Shown: positions 54,921 to 63,310 of the stretch, in pieces
Layout: each line of letters begins with the position of its first letter
How positions within the stretch are numbered: position 1 is the stretch's first letter
Assembly (NCBI RefSeq): GCF_014836405.1
Contig: NZ_JACSQU010000001.1
Location: 1,116,001-1,180,000 of the forward strand
Length of the DNA stretch: 64,000 nt
From: Brevundimonas guildfordensis
Lineage (GTDB): Bacteria; Pseudomonadota; Alphaproteobacteria; Caulobacterales; Caulobacteraceae
Reading direction: 5' to 3'
Translations under genes and position numbers: made by a program
The notes under the pieces: model-generated
Seen by the model: the letters and a program-made list of their open reading frames with translations, nothing else
Databases searched by the model: none
Told to the model about the DNA's origin: nothing

Positions 54921-56016
54921 CCGCGTGTTCAAGCTGCTGGTCCTGCCCGGCGACGGCATCGGGCCCGAGATCGTCCGCGAGACCCTGCGCGTCGTCGACT
55001 GGGCCCGGAACGCCGGGCTGCGCATCGAACTGAGCGAGGCCCTTGCGGGCGGCGCCAGCATCGACGCCGTGGGCGCGCCGATCGCCGAGGATGTGGTCGA
55101 GCAGGCGCTGGCGTCGGATGCCGTCCTGTTCGGCGCCGTCGGCGGGCCGAAGTGGGACCACCTGCCCCGCCCCCAGCGGCCCGAGATGGGCATCCTGCGC
55201 CTGCGCCAGGCGCTGGACCTCTACGCCAACCTGCGGCCCGCCGTCTGTTTCGACGAACTGCTGGACGCCTCGGCGCTGAAGCCCGAACTGATCCGCGGCC
55301 TCGACATCCTGATCGTGCGTGAAGCCACGGCGGGCGTCTATTTCAGCCTGCCGCGCGCCAATGAGGTCGGCCCCGACGGCCAGCGCCGCGCCTATGACAC
55401 CCAGGCCTACACCGAGGCCGAAATCGCCCGCGTCTGCCGCACGGCGTTCGAACTGGCCCGCACGCGCCAGCGCCGTGTCTGCTCGGTCGACAAGGCCAAT
55501 GTCATGGAGACCGGCGCCCTGTGGCGGGCCGTCGCGACCGAGGTCGCCGCCGACTATCCCGATGTGGAGCTGAGCCACATGTACGCCGACAACTGCGCCA
55601 TGCAGTTGGTCCGGCGACCGGATCAGTTCGACGTCATCGTCACCGACAACCTGTTCGGCGACATCCTCTCGGACGCAGCAGCGGCCCTGACCGGCTCGCT
55701 GGGCCTCTTGCCTTCGGCCTCGCTCTCGGGGCTTGGTCAGGGCGGGAACAGCCGGGGCCTGTACGAGCCGATCCACGGCTCGGCGCCCGATATCGCGGGC
55801 CAAGGCGTCGCCAACCCGATCGCCACCATCCTGTCCTTCGCCCTGTGCCTGCGCTGGTCGTTCGACCGCGCGGACCTGGCCGACCGGCTGGAGCGCGCCG
55901 TGCGGCGCGTCGTGTCCAGCGGCGTGCGCACCCCCGATATCGCCCACCCCGGCGTCGCCGCCGTTTCCACCATTGAGATGACCGACGCGGTGCTGGCCGC
56001 CTTGGCTGCCGAGTGA
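54904..56016 (+). CDS. Isopropylmalate-dehydrogenase-family oxidative decarboxylase
   Basis: 370 residues, LeuB/tartrate/D-malate dehydrogenase family. [10 protein letters not shown] (15-24), [13 protein letters not shown] (100-112), [10 protein letters not shown] with catalytic-type Tyr146, DKANV with Lys197, and metal ligands in [10 protein letters not shown] (249-258). LeuB normally reads VRELTGG-YFG; here Leu and Gly are Ala, and the substrate-loop ET-GLL is EMGIL. That plus its place among catabolic enzymes suggests a substrate other than isopropylmalate. GTG start overlaps the SDR stop. The model predicts 3,3-dimethylmalate to 2-oxoisovalerate plus CO2 (EC 1.1.1.84 activity). True leuB is the main alternative. 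Confidence 0.85.
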   Translation: MAAASDRVFKLLVLPGDGIGPEIVRETLRVVDWARNAGLRIELSEALAGGASIDAVGAPIAEDVVEQALASDAVLFGAVGGPKWDHLPRPQRPEMGILRLRQALDLYANLRPAVCFDELLDASALKPELIRGLDILIVREATAGVYFSLPRANEVGPDGQRRAYDTQAYTEAEIARVCRTAFELARTRQRRVCSVDKANVMETGALWRAVATEVAADYPDVELSHMYADNCAMQLVRRPDQFDVIVTDNLFGDILSDAAAALTGSLGLLPSASLSGLGQGGNSRGLYEPIHGSAPDIAGQGVANPIATILSFALCLRWSFDRADLADRLERAVRRVVSSGVRTPDIAHPGVAAVSTIEMTDAVLAALAAE

Positions 56017-56026
56017 GGTTCCACCG

Positions 56027-57313
56027 ATGAGCGCCCCGACCCTGCAGACCGTCATGGACCTGATCGACGGCCGCACCGACGAACTGGTCGCCCTGACCCA
56101 GGACCTGATCCGCTTTCCCACCATCAACCCGCCGGGCGAGGCCTATCGCCCCTGCGCCGAATACATCGGCGAGCGGCTGAAGAGGCGCGGCTTCGCCGTC
56201 GAATATGTGCGCGGCGAGGGCTCGCCGGGAGACAGCGACCAATACCCCCGCACCAACGTCATCGCCCGCTGGACCGGCAGCGAACCGGGCCCTTGCGTCC
56301 ACTTCAACAGCCATATCGATGTGGTCGAGGTCGGCGCGGGCTGGACCGTCGATCCCTTTGCAGGTGTAGTGAAGGACGGCCGCGTCTATGGCCGGGGCGC
56401 CTGCGACATGAAGGGGGGCCTGGCCGCCTCCATCATCGCGGTCGAGGCCCTGATCGATTCCGGCCTGCCCCTGCCGGGCGCGCTGGAAATCTCCGGCACG
56501 GTGGACGAGGAATCGGGCGGCTATGGCGGCGTCGCCTACCTGGCCGAGCGCGGCTGGTTCTCCGAGCCGCGCGTCAACCACGTCATCATCCCCGAGCCGC
56601 TGAACGTCGACCGGGTCTGCATCGGCCATCGCGGCGTCTGGTGGGCCGAGATCGAGACCAAGGGCCGCATAGCCCACGGCTCCATGCCCTTCCTAGGCGA
56701 CTCGGCCATCCGTCACATGGGCGCGGTGATGGAGGAGTTCGAGAGCAAGCTCTATCCCGCCATGGCCGCCCGCCGGTCCGACATGCCGGTGGTGCCCGAG
56801 GGCGCCCGCCAGTCGACGATGAACATCAACTCGGTCCACGGCGGTCAGGACGAAGGCTTCGACGGCTTGCCTGCCCCCTGCGTCGCCGATTCCAGCCGCA
56901 TGGTCATCGACCGCCGCTTCCTGATCGAGGAGACTCTGGAGGAGGTGAAGGGCGAGGTGCAGGCCATCCTCGACGGGCTGGCGGCGCAACGCCACGGCTT
57001 CCGCTACGAGATGCGCGACCTGTTCGAGGTGGCGCCCAGCATGGCCGACCGCGACGGCCCCGTCGCCAGCACGACCGCCGCCGCCATCGAGACGGTGCTG
57101 GGCAGAAAGGCCCAGTTCGTCTGCTCGCCCGGCACCTATGACCAGAAGCACATCGATCGCATCGGCCGGCTGAAGGACTGCATCGCCTACGGCCCCGGCG
57201 TGCTCGATCTGGCGCACCAGCCCGACGAATGGGTGGGCATCGAGGACATGAGCAACTCGGCCAAGGTCATGGCTAGAGCGGCCTACGACCTGCTGACCCG
57301 CAAGCGGGGCTGA
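56027..57313 (+). CDS. M20-family amidohydrolase (ArgE/DapE type)
   Basis: 428 residues. Metal ligands: His96 and Asp98 in NSHIDVV, Asp127 in GACDMKGG, the Glu161-Glu162 pair in VDEESGGYGG, and a late His in LDLAHQPDEW. A dimerisation lid (about 210-330) is present. M20 ArgE-like enzymes cut N-acyl amide bonds. It starts ten bases after the IPMDH-like gene. In the proposed pathway it would hydrolyse pantothenate to pantoate plus beta-alanine (pantothenase, EC 3.5.1.22 activity); an N-acetyl-amino acid or N-carbamoyl substrate is the alternative. No signal peptide, so cytoplasmic. Confidence 0.86.
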   Translation: MSAPTLQTVMDLIDGRTDELVALTQDLIRFPTINPPGEAYRPCAEYIGERLKRRGFAVEYVRGEGSPGDSDQYPRTNVIARWTGSEPGPCVHFNSHIDVVEVGAGWTVDPFAGVVKDGRVYGRGACDMKGGLAASIIAVEALIDSGLPLPGALEISGTVDEESGGYGGVAYLAERGWFSEPRVNHVIIPEPLNVDRVCIGHRGVWWAEIETKGRIAHGSMPFLGDSAIRHMGAVMEEFESKLYPAMAARRSDMPVVPEGARQSTMNINSVHGGQDEGFDGLPAPCVADSSRMVIDRRFLIEETLEEVKGEVQAILDGLAAQRHGFRYEMRDLFEVAPSMADRDGPVASTTAAAIETVLGRKAQFVCSPGTYDQKHIDRIGRLKDCIAYGPGVLDLAHQPDEWVGIEDMSNSAKVMARAAYDLLTRKRG

Positions 57314-57317
57314 GGGG

Positions 57318-57884
57318 ATGGCGCGTGGCGATATGGACGAAGAGAACATCATCGGCCCGCGGCTGCGGGCGCTGCGGGACCGCCTCGGCCTGTCGCAACG
57401 CGCGCTCGCCCGCAAGGCGGGCGTGCCGTCCAGCACCGTCAGCCTGGTCGAGAGCGGCCGCACCAGCCCTTCCGTCGGCTCGCTGAAACGCCTTCTGGAC
57501 GCGGCGGGGATATCGCTGGGCGATTTCTTCAGTTCGGAGTTCGAGAGCCCGACCAAATACTTCTATCGCCACGACGAACTGACCGACATTTCGCGCGGCG
57601 AAGTCTCCTATCGCCAGTTGGGGTCCAGCCAGGATTCCAGTCTTCAGATCCTCTACGAGACCTATCAGCCCGGTTCGGACAGCGGCCGGGTCATGCTCTC
57701 CCATGAGGGCGAGGAAGGCGGCCTGATCATCTCCGGCCGCCTCGAAGTCACTGTCGACGGCCAGTCGCGGGTGCTGAAAGCGGGCGACGGCTATCTGTTT
57801 CCCAGCCTGCTGCCGCACCGCTTCCGCAACGTCGGCGACACCCCTTGCGTGGTCATCAGCGCCTGCACGCCGCCGACCTTCTGA
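57318..57884 (+). CDS. PuuR-like XRE/cupin transcription regulator
   Basis: 188 residues. N-terminal helix-turn-helix (about 15-68, RLRALRDRLGLSQRALARKA) and C-terminal cupin (about 108-186). YETYQPG-DSGR and the ending SACTPPTF closely follow E. coli PuuR, the repressor of putrescine use, which reads FETYQPG and SAHTPTTF. The cupin probably binds the pathway metabolite. Alternative start at Met6 (57333). It begins four bases after the M20 gene, so it is autoregulated with the operon. PuuR similarity hints at amine or amino-acid control, not necessarily polyamines. Confidence 0.85.
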   Translation: MARGDMDEENIIGPRLRALRDRLGLSQRALARKAGVPSSTVSLVESGRTSPSVGSLKRLLDAAGISLGDFFSSEFESPTKYFYRHDELTDISRGEVSYRQLGSSQDSSLQILYETYQPGSDSGRVMLSHEGEEGGLIISGRLEVTVDGQSRVLKAGDGYLFPSLLPHRFRNVGDTPCVVISACTPPTF

Positions 57885-57899
57885 CCGCATTGTTGCGGG

Positions 57900-57919
57900 C
57901 GATCACTATAACGATCATT
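57900..57919. promoter_or_regulatory. Direct repeat ahead of the aminotransferase gene
   Basis: CGATCACT at 57900-57907 and CGATCATT at 57912-57919, 12 bases apart, in the 184-base AT-richer gap between the regulator and the aminotransferase (which also has GGAATATTTATCC). A helical-phase spacing of about one turn makes it a candidate operator for the PuuR-like protein. No direct proof. Confidence 0.35.
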
Positions 57920-58068
57920 GGAATATTTATCCCATCGATCTCATAGACATAGGCTAAGCAAGAAACAGGCTTGCCGCCAATCTCGATCCATCGACTACTC
58001 ATGCCCGAAAGGGTTCCTGCCGGCCATGAAGACCCCAGACGGCGCAGGCCGCGACGAAGGATGAACGC

Positions 58069-59391
58069 ATGACCGCCGCCAGAGCCGCCAACGATCTCGA
58101 TCCGTTCTGGATGCCGTTCACGGCGAACCGCGCCTTCAAGGCCCAGCCGCGCCTGTTCGCCTCGGCCAAGGACATGCACTACTTTACGCCCGACGGCCGG
58201 GCGGTGATGGACGGCACCGCCGGCCTGTGGTGCGTCAACGCCGGCCACGGCCGCAAACCCATCGTCGAGGCCATCCAGCGTCAAGCCGAGATTCTCGACT
58301 ACGCCCCGACCTTTCAGCTGGGCCATCCTCTGGCGTTCGAGCTGGCGTCGCGTCTGGGCATGCTGCTGCCCGGCGACCTGAACCACGTCTTCTTCGCCGG
58401 TTCGGGGTCCGAGGCGGTGGACAGCGCCCTGAAGATCGCCCTCGCCTATCAGCGCGCCAGAGGGTTCGAGAACCGCACCCGCCTGATCGGACGCCAGAAG
58501 GGCTATCACGGCGTCGGCTTCGGCGGCATTTCGGTGGGCGGGCTAGAGAACAACCGGCTCGGCTTTCTCACCCTGCCCGGCGTCGACCACCTGCCGCACA
58601 CGCTGAACCTTGACGAGGCCGCCTTCACGCGCGGCCAGCCGACCTGGGGCCTGCACCTGGCCGATGAGCTGGAGGTTCTGATCGAGGCCCACGGCGCCGA
58701 GACCATCGCCGCCGTCATCGTCGAGCCGTTGTCCGGCTCGGCCGGGGTGATCGTGCCGCCGCTTGGCTATCTGGAGCGCCTGCGCGAAATCACGGCGCAG
58801 CACGGCATCCTGCTGATCTTCGACGAGGTCATCACCGGCTTCGGCCGTCTGGGCGCGCTGACTGCGGCCGAGGCGCTGGGCGTCACGCCGGACCTGATGA
58901 CCTGCGCCAAGGGGCTGACCAACGGCGCCGTGCCTATGGGCGCCGTCGGCGTCAGCGCCGCCGTCTATCAGGCCGTGGTCGAGGGCGCGGCCGGGCCGGG
59001 CATCGAGTTCTTCCACGGCTACACCTATTCCGGCCACCCGCTGGCGGCCGCGGCCGGGCTGGCGACGCTGGACGTCTATGAAAGCGAAGGCCTGTTCCAG
59101 CGCGCGACCGAACTGACGCCCTATTGGCAGGATGCAGTGCATGGCCTGAAGGGCCTGCCCCATGTCATCGACGTGCGCGACCTGGGGCTTGTCGCCGGCA
59201 TCGAGCTCGAACCTCGCCCTGGCGCGCCCGGCGCCCGCGCAACAGAGGTGTTCCACCGCGCCTTCGACGACGGAATTCTAGTTCGGGTCACGGCAGACGT
59301 CATCGCCCTGTCGCCTCCCTTGATTATCAGCCGCGCCCAGATCGACGAGTTGATCGATCGACTTTCGACAATCATCAAGCAAACGTCTTGA
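58069..59391 (+). CDS. Omega-amino acid:pyruvate (beta-alanine) aminotransferase
   Basis: Class III PLP aminotransferase, 440 residues. Starts ANDLDPFWMPFTANRAFKA and GTAGLWCVNAGHGRKP, the hallmark of beta-alanine:pyruvate aminotransferases. GSGSEAVDSALK binds PLP phosphate, FDEV (Asp252) and Lys281 in CAKGLTNGAVPMG complete the site. Transfers the amino group of beta-alanine (or another omega-amine) to pyruvate, giving malonate semialdehyde and alanine. GAAGGATG context supports ATG 58069. Its presence beside an amide hydrolase implies the hydrolase releases an omega-amino acid. Confidence 0.9.
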   Translation: MTAARAANDLDPFWMPFTANRAFKAQPRLFASAKDMHYFTPDGRAVMDGTAGLWCVNAGHGRKPIVEAIQRQAEILDYAPTFQLGHPLAFELASRLGMLLPGDLNHVFFAGSGSEAVDSALKIALAYQRARGFENRTRLIGRQKGYHGVGFGGISVGGLENNRLGFLTLPGVDHLPHTLNLDEAAFTRGQPTWGLHLADELEVLIEAHGAETIAAVIVEPLSGSAGVIVPPLGYLERLREITAQHGILLIFDEVITGFGRLGALTAAEALGVTPDLMTCAKGLTNGAVPMGAVGVSAAVYQAVVEGAAGPGIEFFHGYTYSGHPLAAAAGLATLDVYESEGLFQRATELTPYWQDAVHGLKGLPHVIDVRDLGLVAGIELEPRPGAPGARATEVFHRAFDDGILVRVTADVIALSPPLIISRAQIDELIDRLSTIIKQTS

Positions 59392-59416
59392 TACTTACGG
59401 GATTGAGGGGGACTAA

Positions 59417-61633
59417 GTGAAGAAGTATATCCTCGCGTCATCGGTCAGCCTGCTGACGATATCTCTGTGCACTGTCGCCAACGCTCAGAGCGGAACGCGC
59501 AACGAACAACAGGCCACGCGCGTCGACGAGGTCATCGTCACCGCCCAGCGCCGCGAGCAGGCCAGCCAGGACGTGGGCGTCTCGCTCAGCGTCATCGGCG
59601 GCGAACAGCTCGATGAGAAGGGCATCTCGGTCGTCAACGACCTGGAGAACGCCGTCCCCAACATGGAGGTCGACAGCCAGTTCGGCGGCGGCCAGCCCCA
59701 GTTCCGCATCCGCGGCATCGGCGCGCGCGAATATTCCTCGAACAACGCCTCAACGGTCGGCATCTATGTCGATGAAGTGGCCCACCCCTATACGGTCACT
59801 ACGCAAGGCGCCCTGTTCGACATCGCTCGCATGGAAGTCCTGCGCGGTCCGCAGGGCACCCTGTACGGCCGCAACACCACCGGCGGCGCCGTCAACATCA
59901 TCACCAACGCCCCGACCGCCGACTTCCGCGCCGGCTTCAACGCCGAATACGGCACCTTCGACCGCTATAAGGTCGAGGGCTATGTCTCGGGCCAGATCGC
60001 CCCGAACCTGCTGGGCCGCCTGGCCGCCGTCACCGAACAGGGCGGTGCCTGGCAATACCACCGCGACACCGGCGAGAAGCTGGGCGACCTCGACAAGAGC
60101 GCCATCCGCGGCCGCCTGACCTGGGACGCCAGCGAGACCGTCACCGTCGATCTGGCCGCCACCTATTCCATAGACAAGTCCGACGGTCGCGGCTTCCGCC
60201 TGCTGGGACCGTACACCGTCGCCAACGGCAGCGTGACCTATCCCAAGGACACGGCCTGGCGGATTACGGGCTGGGGGATTTCCCCGCAACTGGCCGCCAA
60301 GGCCGGCGTCTCGACCAACGCCAAACCCTTCCGCGACAATGACGGCTTCGACATCAACGCCCGCGTCCGGGCCGATCTCGGCTGGGCGGACCTGACGTCG
60401 ATCACCGCCTACCAGACCTTCTCGCGCAAGGAGTTCAACGACTGGGACAGCACCCGCTTCCACGAGTCGAACGTCCTCTTTTACAATGACATCGACGTCT
60501 TTGCTCAGGAGTTGCGCCTGAGCTCAAACGGCGACGGCCCGTTCAACTGGATGGTCGGCGCCCACTATGCCGACGAAAGCATCGACGGCGGCTTCTACAC
60601 CGAGTTCCGGGGCAACCCGAACCTCATCGACACCGCCTATGATCAAAGCGTGTCGGCCTTCGGCATCTTCACCCACAACACCTACCAGGTGAATGAGCGG
60701 CTGAACCTGATCGTCGGCCTGCGCTGGGAAACGGAAGAACGAACGCTCAGAAGCGGCGGCACCTATGTCGCGCCCAACCCGCCGCCGCCCGCCGTCACCT
60801 ACGACACCGACCTCAGCGAAGTCTCGGGCCGCCTGGGGCTGGAGTATAAGGTCACTGATGACGCCTTGTTCTACGCCAGCCTAGCGCGCGGCGTGAAATC
60901 CGGCGGCTTCACCACCTACAACGCCACCTCTGCGACTCCGTTCAAGCCGGAAATCGTCATCGCCTATGAGGCGGGCCTGAAATCAGACCTGTTCGATCGC
61001 CGCCTGCGGTTGAACGGCGCCTTGTTCTACTATGACTACAAGGACCAGCAGGTTCAGGGTCTGGAGTACGACCGCGACAACGGCCGCCTCGGCAAGATCA
61101 CCAACGTGCCCAAGTCACACATCATGGGCGGCGAGATCGAGCTGACGTGGGTGCCGATGGACGGCCTGATGATCAGCCAAAACATCGGCTACAAGACCGG
61201 CGAATACGACGAATATTTCGCCATCGACGGACCCAAGACCGACGCCGCCAACCCGGTCGACGGCCCCTGGGACGTCATCATCACCAACGACCGCTCCGGC
61301 GAACGCCTGGCCTTCCCGAAGATGAATTACGGCGGCGCCATCTCCTATGACTGGGAGATGTCGGGCTGGGAGCTTCGCGCCGAGACCAACTACAACTATC
61401 GCGACGAGCTGTATTCGGTCAGTTCCGCCTCGATCATCGAGCCCTTCTGGCTGTGGAACTCCAACTTCAGCGTCAGCCCGGCCGGCGCCAACTGGCGGGC
61501 GGGCCTGTGGGTGCGCAACATGTTCAACACCTACTACGAAGAGACCCGCAACGGCTTCAACAGCTCGTCGCGGCCGACCACCTCGCCCAGCCAGGGCCGC
61601 ACCTACGGCGTGCGCCTGTCGATGGACTTCTAA
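59417..61633 (+). CDS. TonB-dependent outer-membrane receptor
   Basis: 738 residues. Signal peptide (cleavage after Ala23, VANA/Q), TonB box region with VDEVIVTAQRRE (36-47), plug domain (about 50-165, including RNTTGGAVNIIT), and a 22-strand-type beta barrel ending in the terminal Phe (RLSMDF). GTG 59417 has GAGGGGG upstream. It begins 25 bases after the aminotransferase stop, so it is likely co-transcribed and imports the substrate of the operon or of the phosphatases downstream. Receptor class resembles non-siderophore (Caulobacterales/Sphingomonad) receptors. Confidence 0.92.
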   Translation: MKKYILASSVSLLTISLCTVANAQSGTRNEQQATRVDEVIVTAQRREQASQDVGVSLSVIGGEQLDEKGISVVNDLENAVPNMEVDSQFGGGQPQFRIRGIGAREYSSNNASTVGIYVDEVAHPYTVTTQGALFDIARMEVLRGPQGTLYGRNTTGGAVNIITNAPTADFRAGFNAEYGTFDRYKVEGYVSGQIAPNLLGRLAAVTEQGGAWQYHRDTGEKLGDLDKSAIRGRLTWDASETVTVDLAATYSIDKSDGRGFRLLGPYTVANGSVTYPKDTAWRITGWGISPQLAAKAGVSTNAKPFRDNDGFDINARVRADLGWADLTSITAYQTFSRKEFNDWDSTRFHESNVLFYNDIDVFAQELRLSSNGDGPFNWMVGAHYADESIDGGFYTEFRGNPNLIDTAYDQSVSAFGIFTHNTYQVNERLNLIVGLRWETEERTLRSGGTYVAPNPPPPAVTYDTDLSEVSGRLGLEYKVTDDALFYASLARGVKSGGFTTYNATSATPFKPEIVIAYEAGLKSDLFDRRLRLNGALFYYDYKDQQVQGLEYDRDNGRLGKITNVPKSHIMGGEIELTWVPMDGLMISQNIGYKTGEYDEYFAIDGPKTDAANPVDGPWDVIITNDRSGERLAFPKMNYGGAISYDWEMSGWELRAETNYNYRDELYSVSSASIIEPFWLWNSNFSVSPAGANWRAGLWVRNMFNTYYEETRNGFNSSSRPTTSPSQGRTYGVRLSMDF

Positions 61634-61706
61634 GGAGCTTCCTCCCAAGCGGGGCGGGTCGGTTCCGACCGGTCCGCCTCGCACCTTTCTGTTTGCTGAT
61701 GAGCTG

Positions 61707-63287
61707 ATGTCCTTTTCCGCTTCCCGCCTTGATCGCCGCGCCCTGCTGACGGGTCTAGTCGTCGCGCCCGCCGTGCTGAGCTTCGGCCGGGCGCAGGCGG
61801 GCGGCGCCTATCTGTTCCCGCTCGGCGTCGCCAGCGGCGATCCGGCCCACGACGGCTTCGTCATCTGGACACGTCTGGCGGCTGATCCCCTGGCCGCCGA
61901 TGGGCTGGGCGGCCTGTCCGCAGACATTCCGGTGCGCTGGGAAGTCGCCGCCGACGCCCAGTTCCGTCGCATCGTCGCCGCCGGAAACGTGACCGCCGCC
62001 ACCGACGCCGCGCACAGCGTCCATGTCGAGGTCGCGGGCCTCGCCCCTCACCGCCCCTACTGGTACCGCTTCACCGCCCAGGGCCAGCAGAGCCCGACCG
62101 GCCGCGCCCTGACCACGCCCGCGCCAAACGCCGCCGCCGACCGCCTGCGTCTGGCCGTCGCCTCCTGCTCGAACTGGGAACGCGGCTATTTCAGCGCCTA
62201 TGGCCACATGGCCGACGAGGCGCCTGACCTGACCCTCTTCCTGGGCGACTACATTTATGAATACAGCCTGGGCCCGGACCGCGCCGACGAGGTGGTGCGG
62301 CCCTACAACCTGGAAGAAGCCACGACGCTGGCGGGCTATCGCAACCGCTACGCCCTGCACCGCACCGACGCGAACCTGCAACGCCTGCACGCCGTTGCCC
62401 CCTGCCTCGCCGTGTGGGACGACCATGAGGTTCAGGACGACTATTCCGGCGTCTGGTCCAAGATCCGGGGCGTCGCGCCCGACAACTTCCTGGAACGTCG
62501 CGCCGCCGCCTATCAGGCTTTCTACGAGGCCATGCCGATCCGCCGCACGCGCCTGAGCGCCGCCCTGCAGATGCCGATTTATCGTCGCGTTCGCTATGGC
62601 AAGCTGGCCGAGTTCTTCATGCTGGACGGCCGCCAGTACCGCTCGAAACAGCCGTGCAGCGACGGCGAGAACGGCGGCAAGGGCCAGATCGTCACCGACG
62701 CGACCTGCACCGACCGGCTGGATCCCTCGCGCACCTTCCTCGGCTTCGAGCAGGAGCGCTGGCTGTATGACGGCCTGGCCCGCGCCGAGGCGCGCTGGAA
62801 CATCCTGGGCCAGAATCTGGTGATGGCGGGCCTGCGTCTGGCCCGCAGCCCGGCCGAGGAAAACCGCTACTGGACCGACACCTGGGATGGCTTCCCCGCC
62901 GCCCGCGACCGCCTGACCTCCGCCCTGTCCGAACTGAAGCCGTCCAACCCTGTGGTGCTCAGCGGCGACTACCACTCCTTCTGGACCAATGACGTGAAGC
63001 TGGACAGCCGCGACCCGTCCTCGGCCACCGTGGCGACCGAGTTCGTCGGCACCTCCATCACCTCGACCGGCCCCAGCTACGACGGTCTGATGGCCGTCAT
63101 GCCCAATAATCCGCAGGTGAAGTTCTTCGACAGCCGCCCGCGCGGCTATATGTCGATCGACGTGCGCCCCGACCGCATGGATACGCGCTATCAGGTCATC
63201 AGCGACGTGCGCGACCCCAAGGCCAGCCTGTCGACCCTGAAATCCTGGACCGTTGAATCGGGCCGCCCCGGCGCCGTCGCCGCATGA
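61707..63287 (+). CDS. phoD: PhoD-type alkaline phosphatase with Tat signal
   Basis: 526 residues. Twin-arginine signal (SRLDRRALLTG, Arg10-Arg11, hydrophobic to about 25, AQAGG). PhoD motifs: FPLGVASGDPAHDGFVIWTRL, the metal motif FLGDYIYEY, WDDHEVQDDY, and late VLSGDYHSFW. PhoD uses Ca2+ and Fe3+ to cleave phosphate mono- and diesters in the periplasm. The 73-base gap after the receptor holds a 6-bp hairpin (61657-61670). Start ATG 61707; upstream in-frame starts lack a signal. Confidence 0.9.
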   Translation: MSFSASRLDRRALLTGLVVAPAVLSFGRAQAGGAYLFPLGVASGDPAHDGFVIWTRLAADPLAADGLGGLSADIPVRWEVAADAQFRRIVAAGNVTAATDAAHSVHVEVAGLAPHRPYWYRFTAQGQQSPTGRALTTPAPNAAADRLRLAVASCSNWERGYFSAYGHMADEAPDLTLFLGDYIYEYSLGPDRADEVVRPYNLEEATTLAGYRNRYALHRTDANLQRLHAVAPCLAVWDDHEVQDDYSGVWSKIRGVAPDNFLERRAAAYQAFYEAMPIRRTRLSAALQMPIYRRVRYGKLAEFFMLDGRQYRSKQPCSDGENGGKGQIVTDATCTDRLDPSRTFLGFEQERWLYDGLARAEARWNILGQNLVMAGLRLARSPAEENRYWTDTWDGFPAARDRLTSALSELKPSNPVVLSGDYHSFWTNDVKLDSRDPSSATVATEFVGTSITSTGPSYDGLMAVMPNNPQVKFFDSRPRGYMSIDVRPDRMDTRYQVISDVRDPKASLSTLKSWTVESGRPGAVAA

Positions 63288-63310
63288 TCACTGCCTACAG
63301 GAGTTTCCCA

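Noticed and set aside
54904-56016. Calling the IPMDH-family gene leuB
   Set aside because: No leuCD nearby, altered signature residues and catabolic neighbours make biosynthetic LeuB uncertain; family name kept instead.
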